Below, in pieces: positions 23,752 through 32,470 of a DNA stretch of 64,000 nucleotides (its first letter is position 1; every line of letters starts with the position of its first letter). The notes below the pieces were generated by a model. It was not told where the DNA came from. It did not search any database and worked only from the letters and a program-made list of their open reading frames with translations. The DNA comes from Candidatus Bathyarchaeota archaeon (GTDB taxonomy: Archaea > Thermoproteota > Bathyarchaeia > Bathyarchaeales > Bathycorpusculaceae): assembly GCA_026014595.1 (NCBI GenBank), contig JAOZHY010000048.1:1-64000 (forward strand), in the 5' to 3' direction. The position numbers and the translations under genes were made by a program.

Positions 23752-26700
23752 ACTGCCAAATCAAAAACCGAACCCGACTCTAACCTCAGCTTATCTGGAG
23801 ATTACCGACCGCTTGAGCTTGAACAGGAAATCCGTGAGTTCTGGGAGAAAAACAGGATCCGCGACAAGCTGGAGCACCGAGAAAACGGCGCCAAGGGCTT
23901 GCTGGGCTACGTTGAGGGACCACCCACGCTCAACGGGATTCCGCACATCGGTCACGCACGTGGGCGCGTGATGAAGGACATCCGCTACCGCTGGAAGACC
24001 ATGCAGGGTTACTACGTACCTTTCTGGGCGGGGTGGGACTGCCAAGGCTTGCCCGTGGAGCTGGAGGTCGAGAAACTCTTAGGCGTGAAGAACAAGCGGG
24101 AACTGCTGGAACGCGTGGGCGAAGAACGCTTCATAGCGGAATGCAAGAAAGTCATCATGAAGTACCATCGCGAGTGGGCTGAATCCGACAGGCGCCTGGG
24201 CATATTCATCAACCAGGATAAAGCTTACTGGACGTACCGCGACGAGTACATCGAACGCGAGTGGCAGTACCTCAAACGCGCATGGGACCAGAACCTACTT
24301 GAGGAGGGGCATTACGTGGTGGCTTACTGCCCAGGCTGCCAAACCTCGCTTAGCAGCGCCGAAGTGGGCTACGAGGGTAGCTATAAAGAGGTGGAAGACC
24401 CGTCACTGTACTTTAAATTCAAGGTGGCGGGCAGCGAGAACACGTTTTTCCTCATCTGGACAACCATGCCCTTTACGATTATAACGGACACGATGCTGGC
24501 AGTCAAACCCGACGCCGAGTACGTCAAGGTGCGAGTCGGCGAAGAATTCTGGATAATGGTGCGGCAGCGCGTGGAGCCAGTCATGCAGGAGCTCGGCATA
24601 ACCAAGTACGAAGTCACTGAGACAATGCTGGGCAAAAGCCTCGAAGGCACGCGCTATGATTACCCGCTTAAAGACCTAATCCCAAAACAGGCGGAGTTGG
24701 AGAAACAGAACCCGCTGGTGCACACGGTAATCGGCGAAGACTTCGTGGACGTAGACACGGCGACGGGCGTGGTCCACCTGTCACCTGGAAACGGCGAGGA
24801 AGACTTCTGGGCGGCGCAGAAGCGCAAGGTGCCGGTGTTCGCGCCTTTCGACGACGAGGTCAAATTCACTGCAGACGCTGGCGTGTTCAGCGGCGTTTTC
24901 GCAAGAGACGCCGACTACTTAATAGTGGAAGAGCTGCGCAGCCACAACGCCTTCGTCGAAGTCAAGAAGACGAAGCATGAGTACCCGACTTGCTGGCGTT
25001 CGCACCACAAGCTCGTGTGGCTGGCACGGAAAGAGTACTTCCTCAGAACCGACAAGATAAACAGCAAAGTCCTCGAAGCCGCCGAGAAAGTCCAGTACTA
25101 CTTCGAAGAGCCAAAAAACCGCTTCCTCTCATTCCTAAAAGAGGGCAAACCATGGTGCATCTCCCGAGAGCGCGTCTGGGGCACGCCCCTACCCATATGG
25201 ACCTGCGAGAAATGCGGCGAGAAACGGCTTGTCGCAAGTAAGAAAGAGCTTGTGGAATCCGCTTTGGAGCCTGTTCCAGCCGATTTCGAGTTGCATAAGC
25301 CATGGGTAGACCGCGTCACGCTCAAATGCCCCAAATGCGGCGGCACCATGCAAAGAGAGGATTACGTATTGGACACGTGGCATAACAGCGGCGCCTCGCC
25401 ATACGCGAGGTTCACGGACGCCGAGTTCGCCAAGTTTGTGCCCGTTGATTTCCTCACGGAGGGCATAGACCAGACACGGGGCTGGGCAAACTCGCTGCTG
25501 CTGGAATACGTCATACTCACGGGCAAGCCAGAAGCGCCTTACCGCGCGTTCCTGTTCCAAGGTTTGACACAGGATGCGAGAGGCAGGAAGATGAGCAAAA
25601 GCCTCGGCAACGTGGTAGAAACCAACAAGCTTCTGGACAAGTATTCGGCGGACGTGTGCCGGTTCTACATGATGCGCAAATGCTCACCGATAGACTTTAT
25701 GAACTTTGACCTGCAGGAGCTTAACCGACGCCCGTATCAGGTGCTGTCCACGCTTTATCACCTGAGCAGGTTTTTCCTCCAGAACGCCGAGTTCGACAAG
25801 TTCAGCCCAGCAAAGTTCAGTTTAGACTGGGCTTTCAACGCAGGGCAACTTAAGGACGCGGACAGATGGCTGCTGTCGAAGCTGCAGGCGATCATCGAGG
25901 AGTATACGCTTGGGCTGGAGCGGTGCGAGTTTAACGCTGCTGTGGCGGTCTTGGAGGACTTTGTTATCGAAACGTTGAGCAGGCTCTACGTGCCCATGAT
26001 AAGGAAAGAGCTTTGGACGGACGACCCGGAAACCCTTGAGAGACGACAGACAATCTACGCTGTGCTGCACCACACGCTGCGGACAATTACGTTGCTGTTC
26101 AACCCAGTCACGCCCTACCTCAGCGAGGCGCTCCACCAAAAAGTCTACAGGCGCCTAGACCCGAAACTGGCTGAGTCCATAAACCTCGAAGGCTGGCCTG
26201 TCCCAGACGAGAAAATGCGCAACAAAACGCTGGAAGAACAGTTCGAAACCTTGTTCAAATGCGTGTCTCTGGTCTACGCCGCAAGGCAGCAAGCGAAGCT
26301 GAAGCGAAGATGGCCACTGTCGAAGGTTGTTGTGGTTGCGCCCAAGAAAACGACTGAAGCCCTGAAAAAAGCCGAGGAACTTTTCTTAGAGCTAACCAAC
26401 GTTAAAGCGGCGGAGTACGCTGAGCAAGCGCCCGAATACGTTGGCGGTGAGAACTGGGTGTCCGCCACTGAAGGCGACGTTCTCGTGTTCGTGAGCGGAC
26501 AGCGCGACGAAACCCTGCTCGGGGAAGGACTCATGCGCGATTTAGCGCGCCGTGTTCAGGCTCTGCGGAAGGAGATGGGTTTCGTGCCAACGGATGTTCT
26601 AGACGCAGCGCACATCGCCGAGCTAGACGAAGAGAGCATGGGGCTTTTGGAATCGTACCTTGAGGAGATGGCGGAGCTGGTGCGCGCCCGAAAAGTGTAC

Positions 26701-26784
26701 CTGCACGGCAGCCGCAGCGAAGTGGAAGCAGACTGGCACGAGTCGGAACTGGACGGAAAACGCATATACATCAACATCCACTAG
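23752..26784 (+). CDS. ileS: Isoleucyl-tRNA synthetase
   Basis: Charges tRNA-Ile and edits valine. I use the GTG at 23752 (VTAKSKTEPDSN) because the track start overlaps the TATA box. This gives 1010 residues, a normal archaeal length. HIGH is PTLNGIPHIGH, followed by GWDCQGLPVE. The editing domain lies around 220-420, with TTMPFTIITDTMLAV. KMSKS is GRKMSKSLGN. Zinc-binding pairs CEKCGEK and CPKCGGTM sit before KMSKS, as in archaeal IleRS. The anticodon-binding helices and a C-terminal domain follow. A small zinc-finger gene starts 13 nt downstream. Confidence 0.95.
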   Translation, partial: TAKSKTEPDSNLSLSGDYRPLELEQEIREFWEKNRIRDKLEHRENGAKGLLGYVEGPPTLNGIPHIGHARGRVMKDIRYRWKTMQGYYVPFWAGWDCQGLPVELEVEKLLGVKNKRELLERVGEERFIAECKKVIMKYHREWAESDRRLGIFINQDKAYWTYRDEYIEREWQYLKRAWDQNLLEEGHYVVAYCPGCQTSLSSAEVGYEGSYKEVEDPSLYFKFKVAGSENTFFLIWTTMPFTIITDTMLAVKPDAEYVKVRVGEEFWIMVRQRVEPVMQELGITKYEVTETMLGKSLEGTRYDYPLKDLIPKQAELEKQNPLVHTVIGEDFVDVDTATGVVHLSPGNGEEDFWAAQKRKVPVFAPFDDEVKFTADAGVFSGVFARDADYLIVEELRSHNAFVEVKKTKHEYPTCWRSHHKLVWLARKEYFLRTDKINSKVLEAAEKVQYYFEEPKNRFLSFLKEGKPWCISRERVWGTPLPIWTCEKCGEKRLVASKKELVESALEPVPADFELHKPWVDRVTLKCPKCGGTMQREDYVLDTWHNSGASPYARFTDAEFAKFVPVDFLTEGIDQTRGWANSLLLEYVILTGKPEAPYRAFLFQGLTQDARGRKMSKSLGNVVETNKLLDKYSADVCRFYMMRKCSPIDFMNFDLQELNRRPYQVLSTLYHLSRFFLQNAEFDKFSPAKFSLDWAFNAGQLKDADRWLLSKLQAIIEEYTLGLERCEFNAAVAVLEDFVIETLSRLYVPMIRKELWTDDPETLERRQTIYAVLHHTLRTITLLFNPVTPYLSEALHQKVYRRLDPKLAESINLEGWPVPDEKMRNKTLEEQFETLFKCVSLVYAARQQAKLKRRWPLSKVVVVAPKKTTEALKKAEELFLELTNVKAAEYAEQAPEYVGGENWVSATEGDVLVFVSGQRDETLLGEGLMRDLARRVQALRKEMGFVPTDVLDAAHIAELDEESMGLLESYLEEMAELVRARKVYLHGSRSEVEADWHESELDGKRIYINIH

Positions 26785-26797
26785 GAGACGTGCGCAC

Positions 26798-26974
26798 TTG
26801 ACTGAAGAACAAAACTCAAACCAACACTTCAAATGCCCCTACTGCGCCTGCGTATTCCTGACCAAAGCGGATTTGCAGAGGCACCTGAACTGCTTCGGCG
26901 ACTTCAAAGAAGCGCACGCGGAATCTTACAGGAGAACCCACGGCAGGGTAGAACACGGATTCGGCGAAGAATAG
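26798..26974 (+). CDS. Small C2H2-like zinc-finger protein (58 residues)
   Basis: Starts at the TTG at 26798, with a strong AGGAGACG 8 nt before. The track showed only a wrong-frame extension of it, at 26660. The protein reads HFKCPYCACVFLTKADLQRH and ends GRVEHGFGEE, with a CxxC and downstream H/C ligands in the C2H2 spacing (FGDFKEAH). Single C2H2 fingers of this type occur in archaea and probably bind DNA or RNA. It is probably co-transcribed with ileS, as it starts 13 nt after that stop, and tRNA-Ala follows. Confidence 0.75.
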   Translation: MTEEQNSNQHFKCPYCACVFLTKADLQRHLNCFGDFKEAHAESYRRTHGRVEHGFGEE

Positions 26975-27041
26975 GCGGATTTCGACTTAACCGAAAGCTC
27001 TAAATTCCCTCGCTGAAGTTTCTTTTCAGACGTGAGTGAAT

Positions 27042-27116
27042 GGGCTGGTAGATCAGTCTGGTATGATCGCCGCCTTCGCAAGGCGGAAGCCGCGGGTTCA
27101 AATCCCGCCCAGTCCA
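27042..27116 (+). tRNA. tRNA-Ala (anticodon CGC)
   Basis: 75 nt without intron. The acceptor GGGCTGG pairs with CCAGTCC and includes the G3:U70 wobble, the identity element of alanine tRNA. D-arm GATC/GATC is 4 bp. The anticodon stem CCGCC/GGCGG encloses TTCGCAA (anticodon CGC). The T-arm is GCGGG-TTCAAAT-CCCGC. CCA is not encoded, unlike in the tRNA-Trp gene. The overlapping minus-strand ORF at 26926-27117 is spurious. Confidence 0.95.
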
Positions 27117-27175
27117 CTCAAAATTGTGTTCAAATTTCTGATTAGTCCCAACTCACTCTGCGCGTTTTTGAGAGG

Positions 27176-27182
27176 TTTATAA
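27176..27182 (+). promoter_or_regulatory. TATA box of the DCD-domain gene
   Basis: TTTATAA sits about 27 nt before the ATG at 27206. A transcript starting near 27204 would be leaderless and would favour that ATG over the track's 27185 start. Confidence 0.5.
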
Positions 27183-27205
27183 GTGTGCAAACCAAAGCTA
27201 TTACT

Positions 27206-27628
27206 ATGTACGCTGGATACGTTTTTATCTGCAACAACACCTCGCAGGAACAATGCCTCCACCGCAAGCTCTACGTCTGCACAGACAAGAAAATCGCGCC
27301 CCAGGAGAAAATCAAGAGAGGCGCAACCATATTCCTCTACAACACCGACACCAAAGCCCTTCTGGGACCCTTCACAGCGCTGAGCGAAGGCGGACAAGAA
27401 CTCGAAAAAGGCTCGTGGGCAATCGACATCGACGAGCACAGCGCCTCGGAGAACGTGAAACTCGAATGGGAGGAACTGCACCTCCTCCAAAACGCGTCGG
27501 AAGTGCTACCGTTCCTGAAAAACCCAGAGACCTGCACGTTGTCTGAAACAGACACCCAACGTGCGCTGGACTTGCTCAAAGAGGCACCGCGGTACGTTCA
27601 TGACGCAAAACACGAAAAGTCTACTTGA
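27206..27628 (+). CDS. DCD (development and cell death)-domain protein
   Basis: 140 residues from the leaderless ATG at 27206 (MYAGYVFICNN). The domain signature is complete for this family: GYVFICNNTSQEQC, a K-R-L-Y strand, KIKRGATIFLYNTDTKALLGPF, and a downstream W-containing EKGSWAIDID strand. DCD domains are best known in plant stress and cell-death proteins, where they bind protein partners. Single-domain archaeal copies exist. The C-terminal 40 residues form a helical tail. It lies immediately after tRNA-Ala and overlaps a minus-strand zinc-ribbon gene by 8 nt at their 3' ends. Confidence 0.75.
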   Translation: MYAGYVFICNNTSQEQCLHRKLYVCTDKKIAPQEKIKRGATIFLYNTDTKALLGPFTALSEGGQELEKGSWAIDIDEHSASENVKLEWEELHLLQNASEVLPFLKNPETCTLSETDTQRALDLLKEAPRYVHDAKHEKST

Positions 27629-27773
27629 TTTTCTTAACTTCGATAGCGAGAATCTTGTGGCAGTTTATGCACCTTGTCAAGACAAGTTCAAACCCGTTCA
27701 GCACATCAAACCGCGTCTGCGTGTACCGCCTCTGCTTTGCATGCTCACAAGTCGCTTGACTGATAGAAATCAG
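27621..27773 (-). CDS. Small zinc-ribbon-like protein with no canonical start codon
   Basis: Missing from the track. The minus-strand frame ending at the TAG at 27621-27623 reads LISISQATCEHAKQRRYTQT and on through LTRCINCHKILAIEVKKIK. It has a CxxH and a CxxC pair, so it probably binds zinc. Its basic, clearly protein-like sequence continues upstream (GEGKETREDR) to a TAG near 27822, but the whole open stretch lacks ATG, GTG and TTG. I mark the CTG at 27773, which follows AGAGGATAGG, as a tentative start. Another non-canonical start or an assembly error is as likely. Confidence 0.5.
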   Translation of the reverse strand: MISISQATCEHAKQRRYTQTRFDVLNGFELVLTRCINCHKILAIEVKKIK

Positions 27774-27922
27774 CCTATCCTCTCGCGTCTCCTTTCCCTC
27801 ACCTGATGGTTGCGCTGGGTTTCCAAATAACCCTTGTGAAAGAATCTTCTAGAAGCAAGTAACTTGGCAGCGCGATGTAGATGGGTGTGCACCCAGAAAA
27901 TGTCACTTAGGTGACGGCGGCG

Positions 27923-28189
27923 TTATACATGGTCAAAATAAAAGGCGGTAGCCTTCACTGTGCTCCGATTTTTTCGTGGCGCCTTTTGCGGTTTGGGCGG
28001 CGCAATCTTTTGCGAGCGTTTGCTGGTGATAAAGACCGAACCGCCTCGGTTCAGGTGCTCTTGGATTCGCAGGAAGTCAACTTGTTCGCTTTCCTCAACT
28101 TCAACGTCTTGGCCTGCGTCGTTGCCCAACAGCAGCACTTGGAAAACCAGCGGGGTTGTCCTTTTTACTTCAAGTATTTCCTTCAACAT
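27923..28189 (-). CDS. Small basic hypothetical protein (88 residues)
   Basis: The N-terminal half is an alpha/beta segment (LKEILEVKRTTPLVFQVLLL) with a conserved-looking FLRIQEHLNRGGSVFITSK phrase. The C-terminal 35 residues are Pro/Lys/Arg-rich (APPKPQKAPRKNRS), typical of a nucleic-acid-binding tail. The complementary ORFs on the plus strand (27911-28249, 27960-28208) lack such organisation. No Shine-Dalgarno is seen. The function is unknown; chromatin or RNA binding would fit the composition. Confidence 0.5.
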   Translation of the reverse strand: MLKEILEVKRTTPLVFQVLLLGNDAGQDVEVEESEQVDFLRIQEHLNRGGSVFITSKRSQKIAPPKPQKAPRKNRSTVKATAFYFDHV

Positions 28190-28292
28190 GTCTCTTTTTC
28201 ATCCCTGATATTTTTGGAACAATATCTTTGTGTTGAAGAAAATTTTTAAAACTATGTGACTGTACGGACACAGCAACAGCGACAACTTCGAA

Positions 28293-28952
28293 TTAAGCAA
28301 GGACAAAATTGACGATGCGGCTTTTCTCCGTTAACGACTTCACGATTAGGTCGGGCTTCGCCTTCTCTAACTCCGCTTCACCGTAGACTCCCGTCAGCAC
28401 CGCGATGCACTTCATTCCTGCAGCTTTGGCGGCTTCAACACCGAAAATCGAGTCCTCCACGACCACGCACCTGTCTGGCGTGCTCTTGAGCTGGACAGCG
28501 CACTTCAGAAAGATTTCAGGGTTAGGCTTTGAGTGGGCGACGTCGTCGGCTGTGAGCACAGCGTCGAAATACTTTCGGATGCTTCTCTTGTTGAGAAGGT
28601 GGTTGATGACTTGGCGGTTGTTCATGGAAGCCAAGCCCAGCTTGACATTGCCCTGCAACGCCTCCAGAAGCGCCAGCGCGCCAGGGAACAGCTTGATCCC
28701 GCTGGATAGTTCGATTTCAGTTTGCACCTTCCTTTCCACAAGACGCTTGATTAACGCCTCGTCGAAAGGTGTTTGTGTGGAGCGCAGGATTTCCCTGAAG
28801 GTTTCTGCTGAGCCTGTTCCGATGCGGCGCTCGATGAACCCGTCGCTTATGGTGCAGTTGATTTCTCTGAGGGCTTTTTGGAACGACGCCACGACTACCT
28901 GTCTGGCGTCGGCGAGGGTTCCGTCCCAGTCGAATATGACTGCTTCAAACAT
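28293..28952 (-). CDS. HAD-superfamily phosphatase (phosphoglycolate phosphatase-like)
   Basis: 219 residues from the ATG at 28952. The track's 29030 start extends 60 nt into proC. HAD motif I is FDWDGTLADA, motif II is GLASMNNR (Ser/Thr), the Lys is in DVAHSKPNPEIF and motif IV is VVVEDSIFGVEAA. An alpha-helical cap lies between motifs I and II (about 20-85). It belongs to the beta-phosphoglucomutase/phosphoglycolate phosphatase group, which hydrolyses small phosphorylated metabolites. The exact substrate is not determinable. It lies 16 nt downstream of proC and is likely co-transcribed with it. Confidence 0.9.
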   Translation of the reverse strand: MFEAVIFDWDGTLADARQVVVASFQKALREINCTISDGFIERRIGTGSAETFREILRSTQTPFDEALIKRLVERKVQTEIELSSGIKLFPGALALLEALQGNVKLGLASMNNRQVINHLLNKRSIRKYFDAVLTADDVAHSKPNPEIFLKCAVQLKSTPDRCVVVEDSIFGVEAAKAAGMKCIAVLTGVYGEAELEKAKPDLIVKSLTEKSRIVNFVLA

Positions 28953-28968
28953 TTCGGCTGAACCTTCG

Positions 28969-29781
28969 CTATTCTGCGTTGAAGCCGAGCTTTTCGCGGA
29001 TTTGTTGGCTTTTTTTGGCGGCTTCCTCAACAGCGCGCATGAGCGACTGCCTGATTTGGCTGCCCTCGAGCTCGTATATGGCTTCGATGGTTGTTCCGCC
29101 CGGCGTGGTAACCATGTCTTTTATCTTGGCCGGGTGCTCTTGCAGCTCGATGACAAGCTTTCCAGTTCCGAGAACGGTCTGCGCTGAACTAGACAGGGCG
29201 ATGTTTCTGGGTAAGCCAACCTTTAGTCCCGCGTACATGAGGGCTTCGATGATTATGGAGAGGTATCCTGGTCCGCTGCCGCTCAGGGCAGTTATGGCAT
29301 CCATGTACTTCTCCTCCACTTCCTCGCATATACCCATCATGTTCAGCAAAGCCTTAACTTTCTCCTTGTCTTTGGCGGTTACGTTCTGGTCGCATGAATA
29401 CGCCGTGTAGGATGCTTGCACCAGTGCGCCGACGTTGGGCATGATGCGAACGGCTTTGGCTTCGGGTATGAATTTTTTCACAAATTTGAGCGGAACCGTG
29501 GCTGCTACGGAGATTACCAGCTTGCCTTTGGTCTCGTGGTTGATGTTTTTCAGGACTTTTTCCATGTCGTTGGGTTTGACGACGATGAACATGATGTCGG
29601 AGTCGGCGGCGGCTTTCCGTGCGTCCGTAGTCACGGCTACGCCGAGTTTTTCTTGTTCCTGTAGCCTTTCGGGCTGGATGTCGACTGCCGTAATCTTGCC
29701 TGCGTATCCGCTTTTGAGGAGGCTTTTGATTATGGCGCCGCCCATCATTCCTGCGCCTATTACGGCGATTTTGTCGTTCAT
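28969..29781 (-). CDS. proC: Pyrroline-5-carboxylate reductase
   Basis: Last step of proline synthesis: NAD(P)H-dependent reduction of pyrroline-5-carboxylate. 270 residues. The Rossmann motif GAGMMGGAIIKSLLKSG is at the N-terminus, KPNDMEKVL follows, and the C-terminal domain holds the signature TALSGSGPGYL and the substrate-binding LVTTPGGTTIEAI (read here as MVTTPGGTTIEAI). The ATG at 29781 is the natural start. The HAD gene follows, so the two may form one transcript. Confidence 0.95.
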   Translation of the reverse strand: MNDKIAVIGAGMMGGAIIKSLLKSGYAGKITAVDIQPERLQEQEKLGVAVTTDARKAAADSDIMFIVVKPNDMEKVLKNINHETKGKLVISVAATVPLKFVKKFIPEAKAVRIMPNVGALVQASYTAYSCDQNVTAKDKEKVKALLNMMGICEEVEEKYMDAITALSGSGPGYLSIIIEALMYAGLKVGLPRNIALSSSAQTVLGTGKLVIELQEHPAKIKDMVTTPGGTTIEAIYELEGSQIRQSLMRAVEEAAKKSQQIREKLGFNAE

Positions 29782-29905
29782 GAGGCAGTCACTCTTTGCT
29801 TTAACTACATTGTATATGCTCTTAACCTTTATTGTCCAACCTTTTATCTCTTAGTCCAGAAACCAATTAAATAAGACGTAGTCTCTTGGTTATGAGGCTA
29901 TTGAA

Positions 29906-30442
29906 ATGAGAGTTCTTGGCTTAGTCGGAAGTCCCAGAAAAAACGGTAACACAGATTTGTTGGTGAGCAGCGTACTGGACGGCGCCAGTGCAAGTGGTCA
30001 TATAGCTGAAAAATTGTATCTGTACGACTTGGATATTTCTCCTTGCGTTGATTGCAGGAGATGCAAGAAGGATGACTTCCGCTGCGCTGTTGATGATGAC
30101 ATGACGACGCTTTACTCAAAACTGGAAGGTGCAGATGTGATTGTCTTTGGAACACCGTTGTATTGGTATGGACCTACTGGAAAGATGAAACTAATGATTG
30201 ACAGACTTCGTCCATTCGTAGCCTCGAAAAAACTGAAGGGAAAAAAGGCTATTTTGGTTACGCCGTCCGAAGAGGGTCCCGGCGCCTGTGATTGCTTAGT
30301 CAGAATGTTTGAACTTTCATTCAAGTATCTGGGGATCGACCTTACAAACAAGATTCTGGTCACCGCTTACGATAAGGCTGAAGTGAGAGAACAGCTTGAA
30401 ACTCTAAACGGCGCATTTGAAGTCGGCAAAGCGCTGAAATAA
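29906..30442 (+). CDS. Flavodoxin-family NAD(P)H-dependent FMN reductase with a CxxC segment
   Basis: 178 residues. The N-terminal GSPRKNGNTDLLV loop binds the FMN phosphate. A Cys-rich segment (ISPCVDCRRCKKDDFRC) follows, as in archaeal iron-sulfur flavoproteins. The YWYGPTGKMKLMIDR region makes the flavin pocket. Whether it carries an Fe-S cluster or only thiols cannot be decided. It probably transfers electrons between ferredoxin or NAD(P)H and flavin. It stands alone between proC and the B3/B4 gene. Confidence 0.85.
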   Translation: MRVLGLVGSPRKNGNTDLLVSSVLDGASASGHIAEKLYLYDLDISPCVDCRRCKKDDFRCAVDDDMTTLYSKLEGADVIVFGTPLYWYGPTGKMKLMIDRLRPFVASKKLKGKKAILVTPSEEGPGACDCLVRMFELSFKYLGIDLTNKILVTAYDKAEVREQLETLNGAFEVGKALK

Positions 30443-30499
30443 CGCGCTAATTAAGGCATAAATAGGCACGTTGAATTTGTTTAGTGTTTGTGTGTTTAG

Positions 30500-31177
30500 A
30501 TGCTGGGCTCTGGTATAGAAGTCGCTGCTGACGTCAAGCAAAAGTTTCCCGATTTGAGAGTTTTGTTGCGTGAAGTTCGGGGAGTAAGGATTTCTGACGT
30601 TGACCCCCGGCTTGAAGAATTTAAAGAGGCGGTCTGTGCCGATGTGAAACGCAGGTTTACTCTTGAAGGCTTGAAGGATGAACCAGTGTTCAGAGCGTAT
30701 CGTGACTTCTTTTGGAGAATAGGTATAGATCCAACTAAAACAAGACCTGCGGCTGAGGCTTTGATTAGACGGGTTTTGGGTGGGCGCTCGTTACCTCGCA
30801 TAAACACGGCTGTAGACGCTTACAATTTAGCGTCAATAAAGACATGCGTAGCTTTAGCTGCTTTTGACATTGACAAGCTTGAAGGACAACTAAACATGAG
30901 ATTTGCTGAGGCGGGCGAGGCGTTTTTTGGGATAGGCATGGACAAACCTGTAACCACAGCGGGCGGAGAAATCGTCATGGCTGATGCCTCTAGGCTTGTG
31001 GCAATTTATCCACATCGAGACGCCAACCACTCACGTTTGACTTTGCAGACCAAAAATGTGCTACTTGTCTCTTGTGGGGCACCAGGCATATCGTATGCTC
31101 AACTTGAAGAGGCGAGTAACACGGCTTCCGAGTTTGTCGTAAGGTTTTGTGGCGGAGTGACAACGTGTGTTTTTTAG
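30500..31177 (+). CDS. Free-standing B3/B4-domain protein (probable tRNA editing-type factor)
   Basis: 225 residues. The sequence follows the B3/B4 domain of PheRS-beta: VRGVRISDVDPRLEEFKEAV, RDFFWRIGIDPTKTRPAAEAL, INTAVDAYNLASIKTCVALAAFD and YPHRDANHSRLT. In PheRS this domain removes Tyr from mischarged tRNA-Phe. Free-standing copies in prokaryotes are thought to act in trans on aminoacyl-tRNA or amino acid substrates, but activity must be inferred. It overlaps trm1 by 4 nt at the stop codons (convergent). The pheT gene in the window has its own copy of this domain. Confidence 0.85.
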   Translation: MLGSGIEVAADVKQKFPDLRVLLREVRGVRISDVDPRLEEFKEAVCADVKRRFTLEGLKDEPVFRAYRDFFWRIGIDPTKTRPAAEALIRRVLGGRSLPRINTAVDAYNLASIKTCVALAAFDIDKLEGQLNMRFAEAGEAFFGIGMDKPVTTAGGEIVMADASRLVAIYPHRDANHSRLTLQTKNVLLVSCGAPGISYAQLEEASNTASEFVVRFCGGVTTCVF

Positions 31178-32394
31178 GAAAGGTTGCGTGCCACTATTTT
31201 CTGTAGTAGCTTTTGCATGACAAGAGCAGGGGCATCTGTTCTCACGCCTCTGGAATTAAAGTGAGTTGGAACCGCCAAGAAACCATTATCTTGCAGGATT
31301 CTCAGCATTGCCGTCACAGAAGGCACAGGTGACGACAGCTTGTTGCTGATTTTGTCGATAACATAGTATGTCGCGGGCGCTTCAGCCTCATCACTGACTA
31401 ACGCTAAGAGGTTGGCGATTCGAGCGCCGTTCCGCAACGCCACCCGCCTGTTTTCCTCCGCCACCAACTCACAAAACTTTGCATCGAAGATTTTTCCCAG
31501 CCAAAGCGGTCCAGCCCAATCCATAGCGGCGCCGCATTCAGGGCACTTCGCTGTCACGAAGGCGGTCCGTGCGGTTTCTCGATGCATACAGTTGAAGCAA
31601 TGCAGCACGAAGCCCATTTGTCGCAGGCTTTCATCTGCTTTTCTGGCGCCGTACGCTATCTCCACGTAGATTCGAATGTAGTGGTCAGCGGAGTGACTGA
31701 ACAGGATGCGGGTGCCCATGTCTTGCCGCGCCGCGGTCGCCACCACACATCCAGCCAACAGCCTGACGGCAAGTTCATGGCAGTACTCGGTGCGCAATGG
31801 TTTTCCGCCGTACTTGCGGATACAAGCTTTTGGGTGAACTCCGCACAGCGGCGCCATGTCGGTTGCGGTTGCCGCCAAAATGCCGTGGTTACGGAGCGCG
31901 CGGACTGCCGAGTCCAAGTAGGGCACGGGCGAACCGAACGGGTCAACATCCACCGCATCGAATCGCTGATGGGGAGCGCCATGGCAGCTTAAAAGGCAGT
32001 TAGCGTCCATGTGCTCCAGCGCCACGCGTTCTTCAAGCCCGTTTAGGCGTATGTTGTGTTTTGCGAGCTGGTAGGCGCGTTCGTTAATGTCAGCTGCCAC
32101 CACTTGTTGGAGGCCGTGGACTTCGGTGGCGAGGCGGACGGCTCTGACGCCGCTGCTGGTCAAGGGTTCGCAGATGGTGATATTGCGGTTCGCGTTGCGC
32201 TGGTAAGCCTGAAACGCCAAAACAGCCAAGTCACGGTTCAGCTCCATGACAGGGTTGTAGAACACAGGCGCTTTGGACGGCGCATAGTCGGAAGGCTCCT
32301 CCCTGTACGCCTCGAGCCGCGGCACTAAGACGCGCACCCTACCTTCCGTAACCATTTCTGTCGGATAATCTGCTGTGAACTCCGTGTCCGCCAT
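31174..32394 (-). CDS. trm1: tRNA (guanine(26)-N2)-dimethyltransferase Trm1
   Basis: 406 residues. It methylates G26 of many tRNAs (m2,2G). Recognised by the N-terminal ETTEGRVRVLVP-like opening (here TEGRVRVLVPR), KAPVFYNPVMELNRDL, the SAM-binding ICEPLTSSGVRAVR, the catalytic DVDPFGSP and CGVHPKACIRKYGGKPL. The C-terminal domain has the zinc pairs CFNCMH and CPECG. The start ATG at 32394 is supported by the N-terminal pattern. It converges with the B3/B4 gene. Confidence 0.93.
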   Translation of the reverse strand: MADTEFTADYPTEMVTEGRVRVLVPRLEAYREEPSDYAPSKAPVFYNPVMELNRDLAVLAFQAYQRNANRNITICEPLTSSGVRAVRLATEVHGLQQVVAADINERAYQLAKHNIRLNGLEERVALEHMDANCLLSCHGAPHQRFDAVDVDPFGSPVPYLDSAVRALRNHGILAATATDMAPLCGVHPKACIRKYGGKPLRTEYCHELAVRLLAGCVVATAARQDMGTRILFSHSADHYIRIYVEIAYGARKADESLRQMGFVLHCFNCMHRETARTAFVTAKCPECGAAMDWAGPLWLGKIFDAKFCELVAEENRRVALRNGARIANLLALVSDEAEAPATYYVIDKISNKLSSPVPSVTAMLRILQDNGFLAVPTHFNSRGVRTDAPALVMQKLLQKIVARNLS

Positions 32395-32470
32395 GGTTCT
32401 GCGCCTTTCCGTCGCTGGGTTAGAGAGAAGAAATTTATGGACATATTAGACTTCTGGTCTATCAGGTGCA

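Noticed and set aside
27911-28249. 112-residue plus-strand ORF
   Set aside because: It covers the same DNA as the basic minus-strand gene. Its composition (Phe, Arg, Cys) looks like a shadow.
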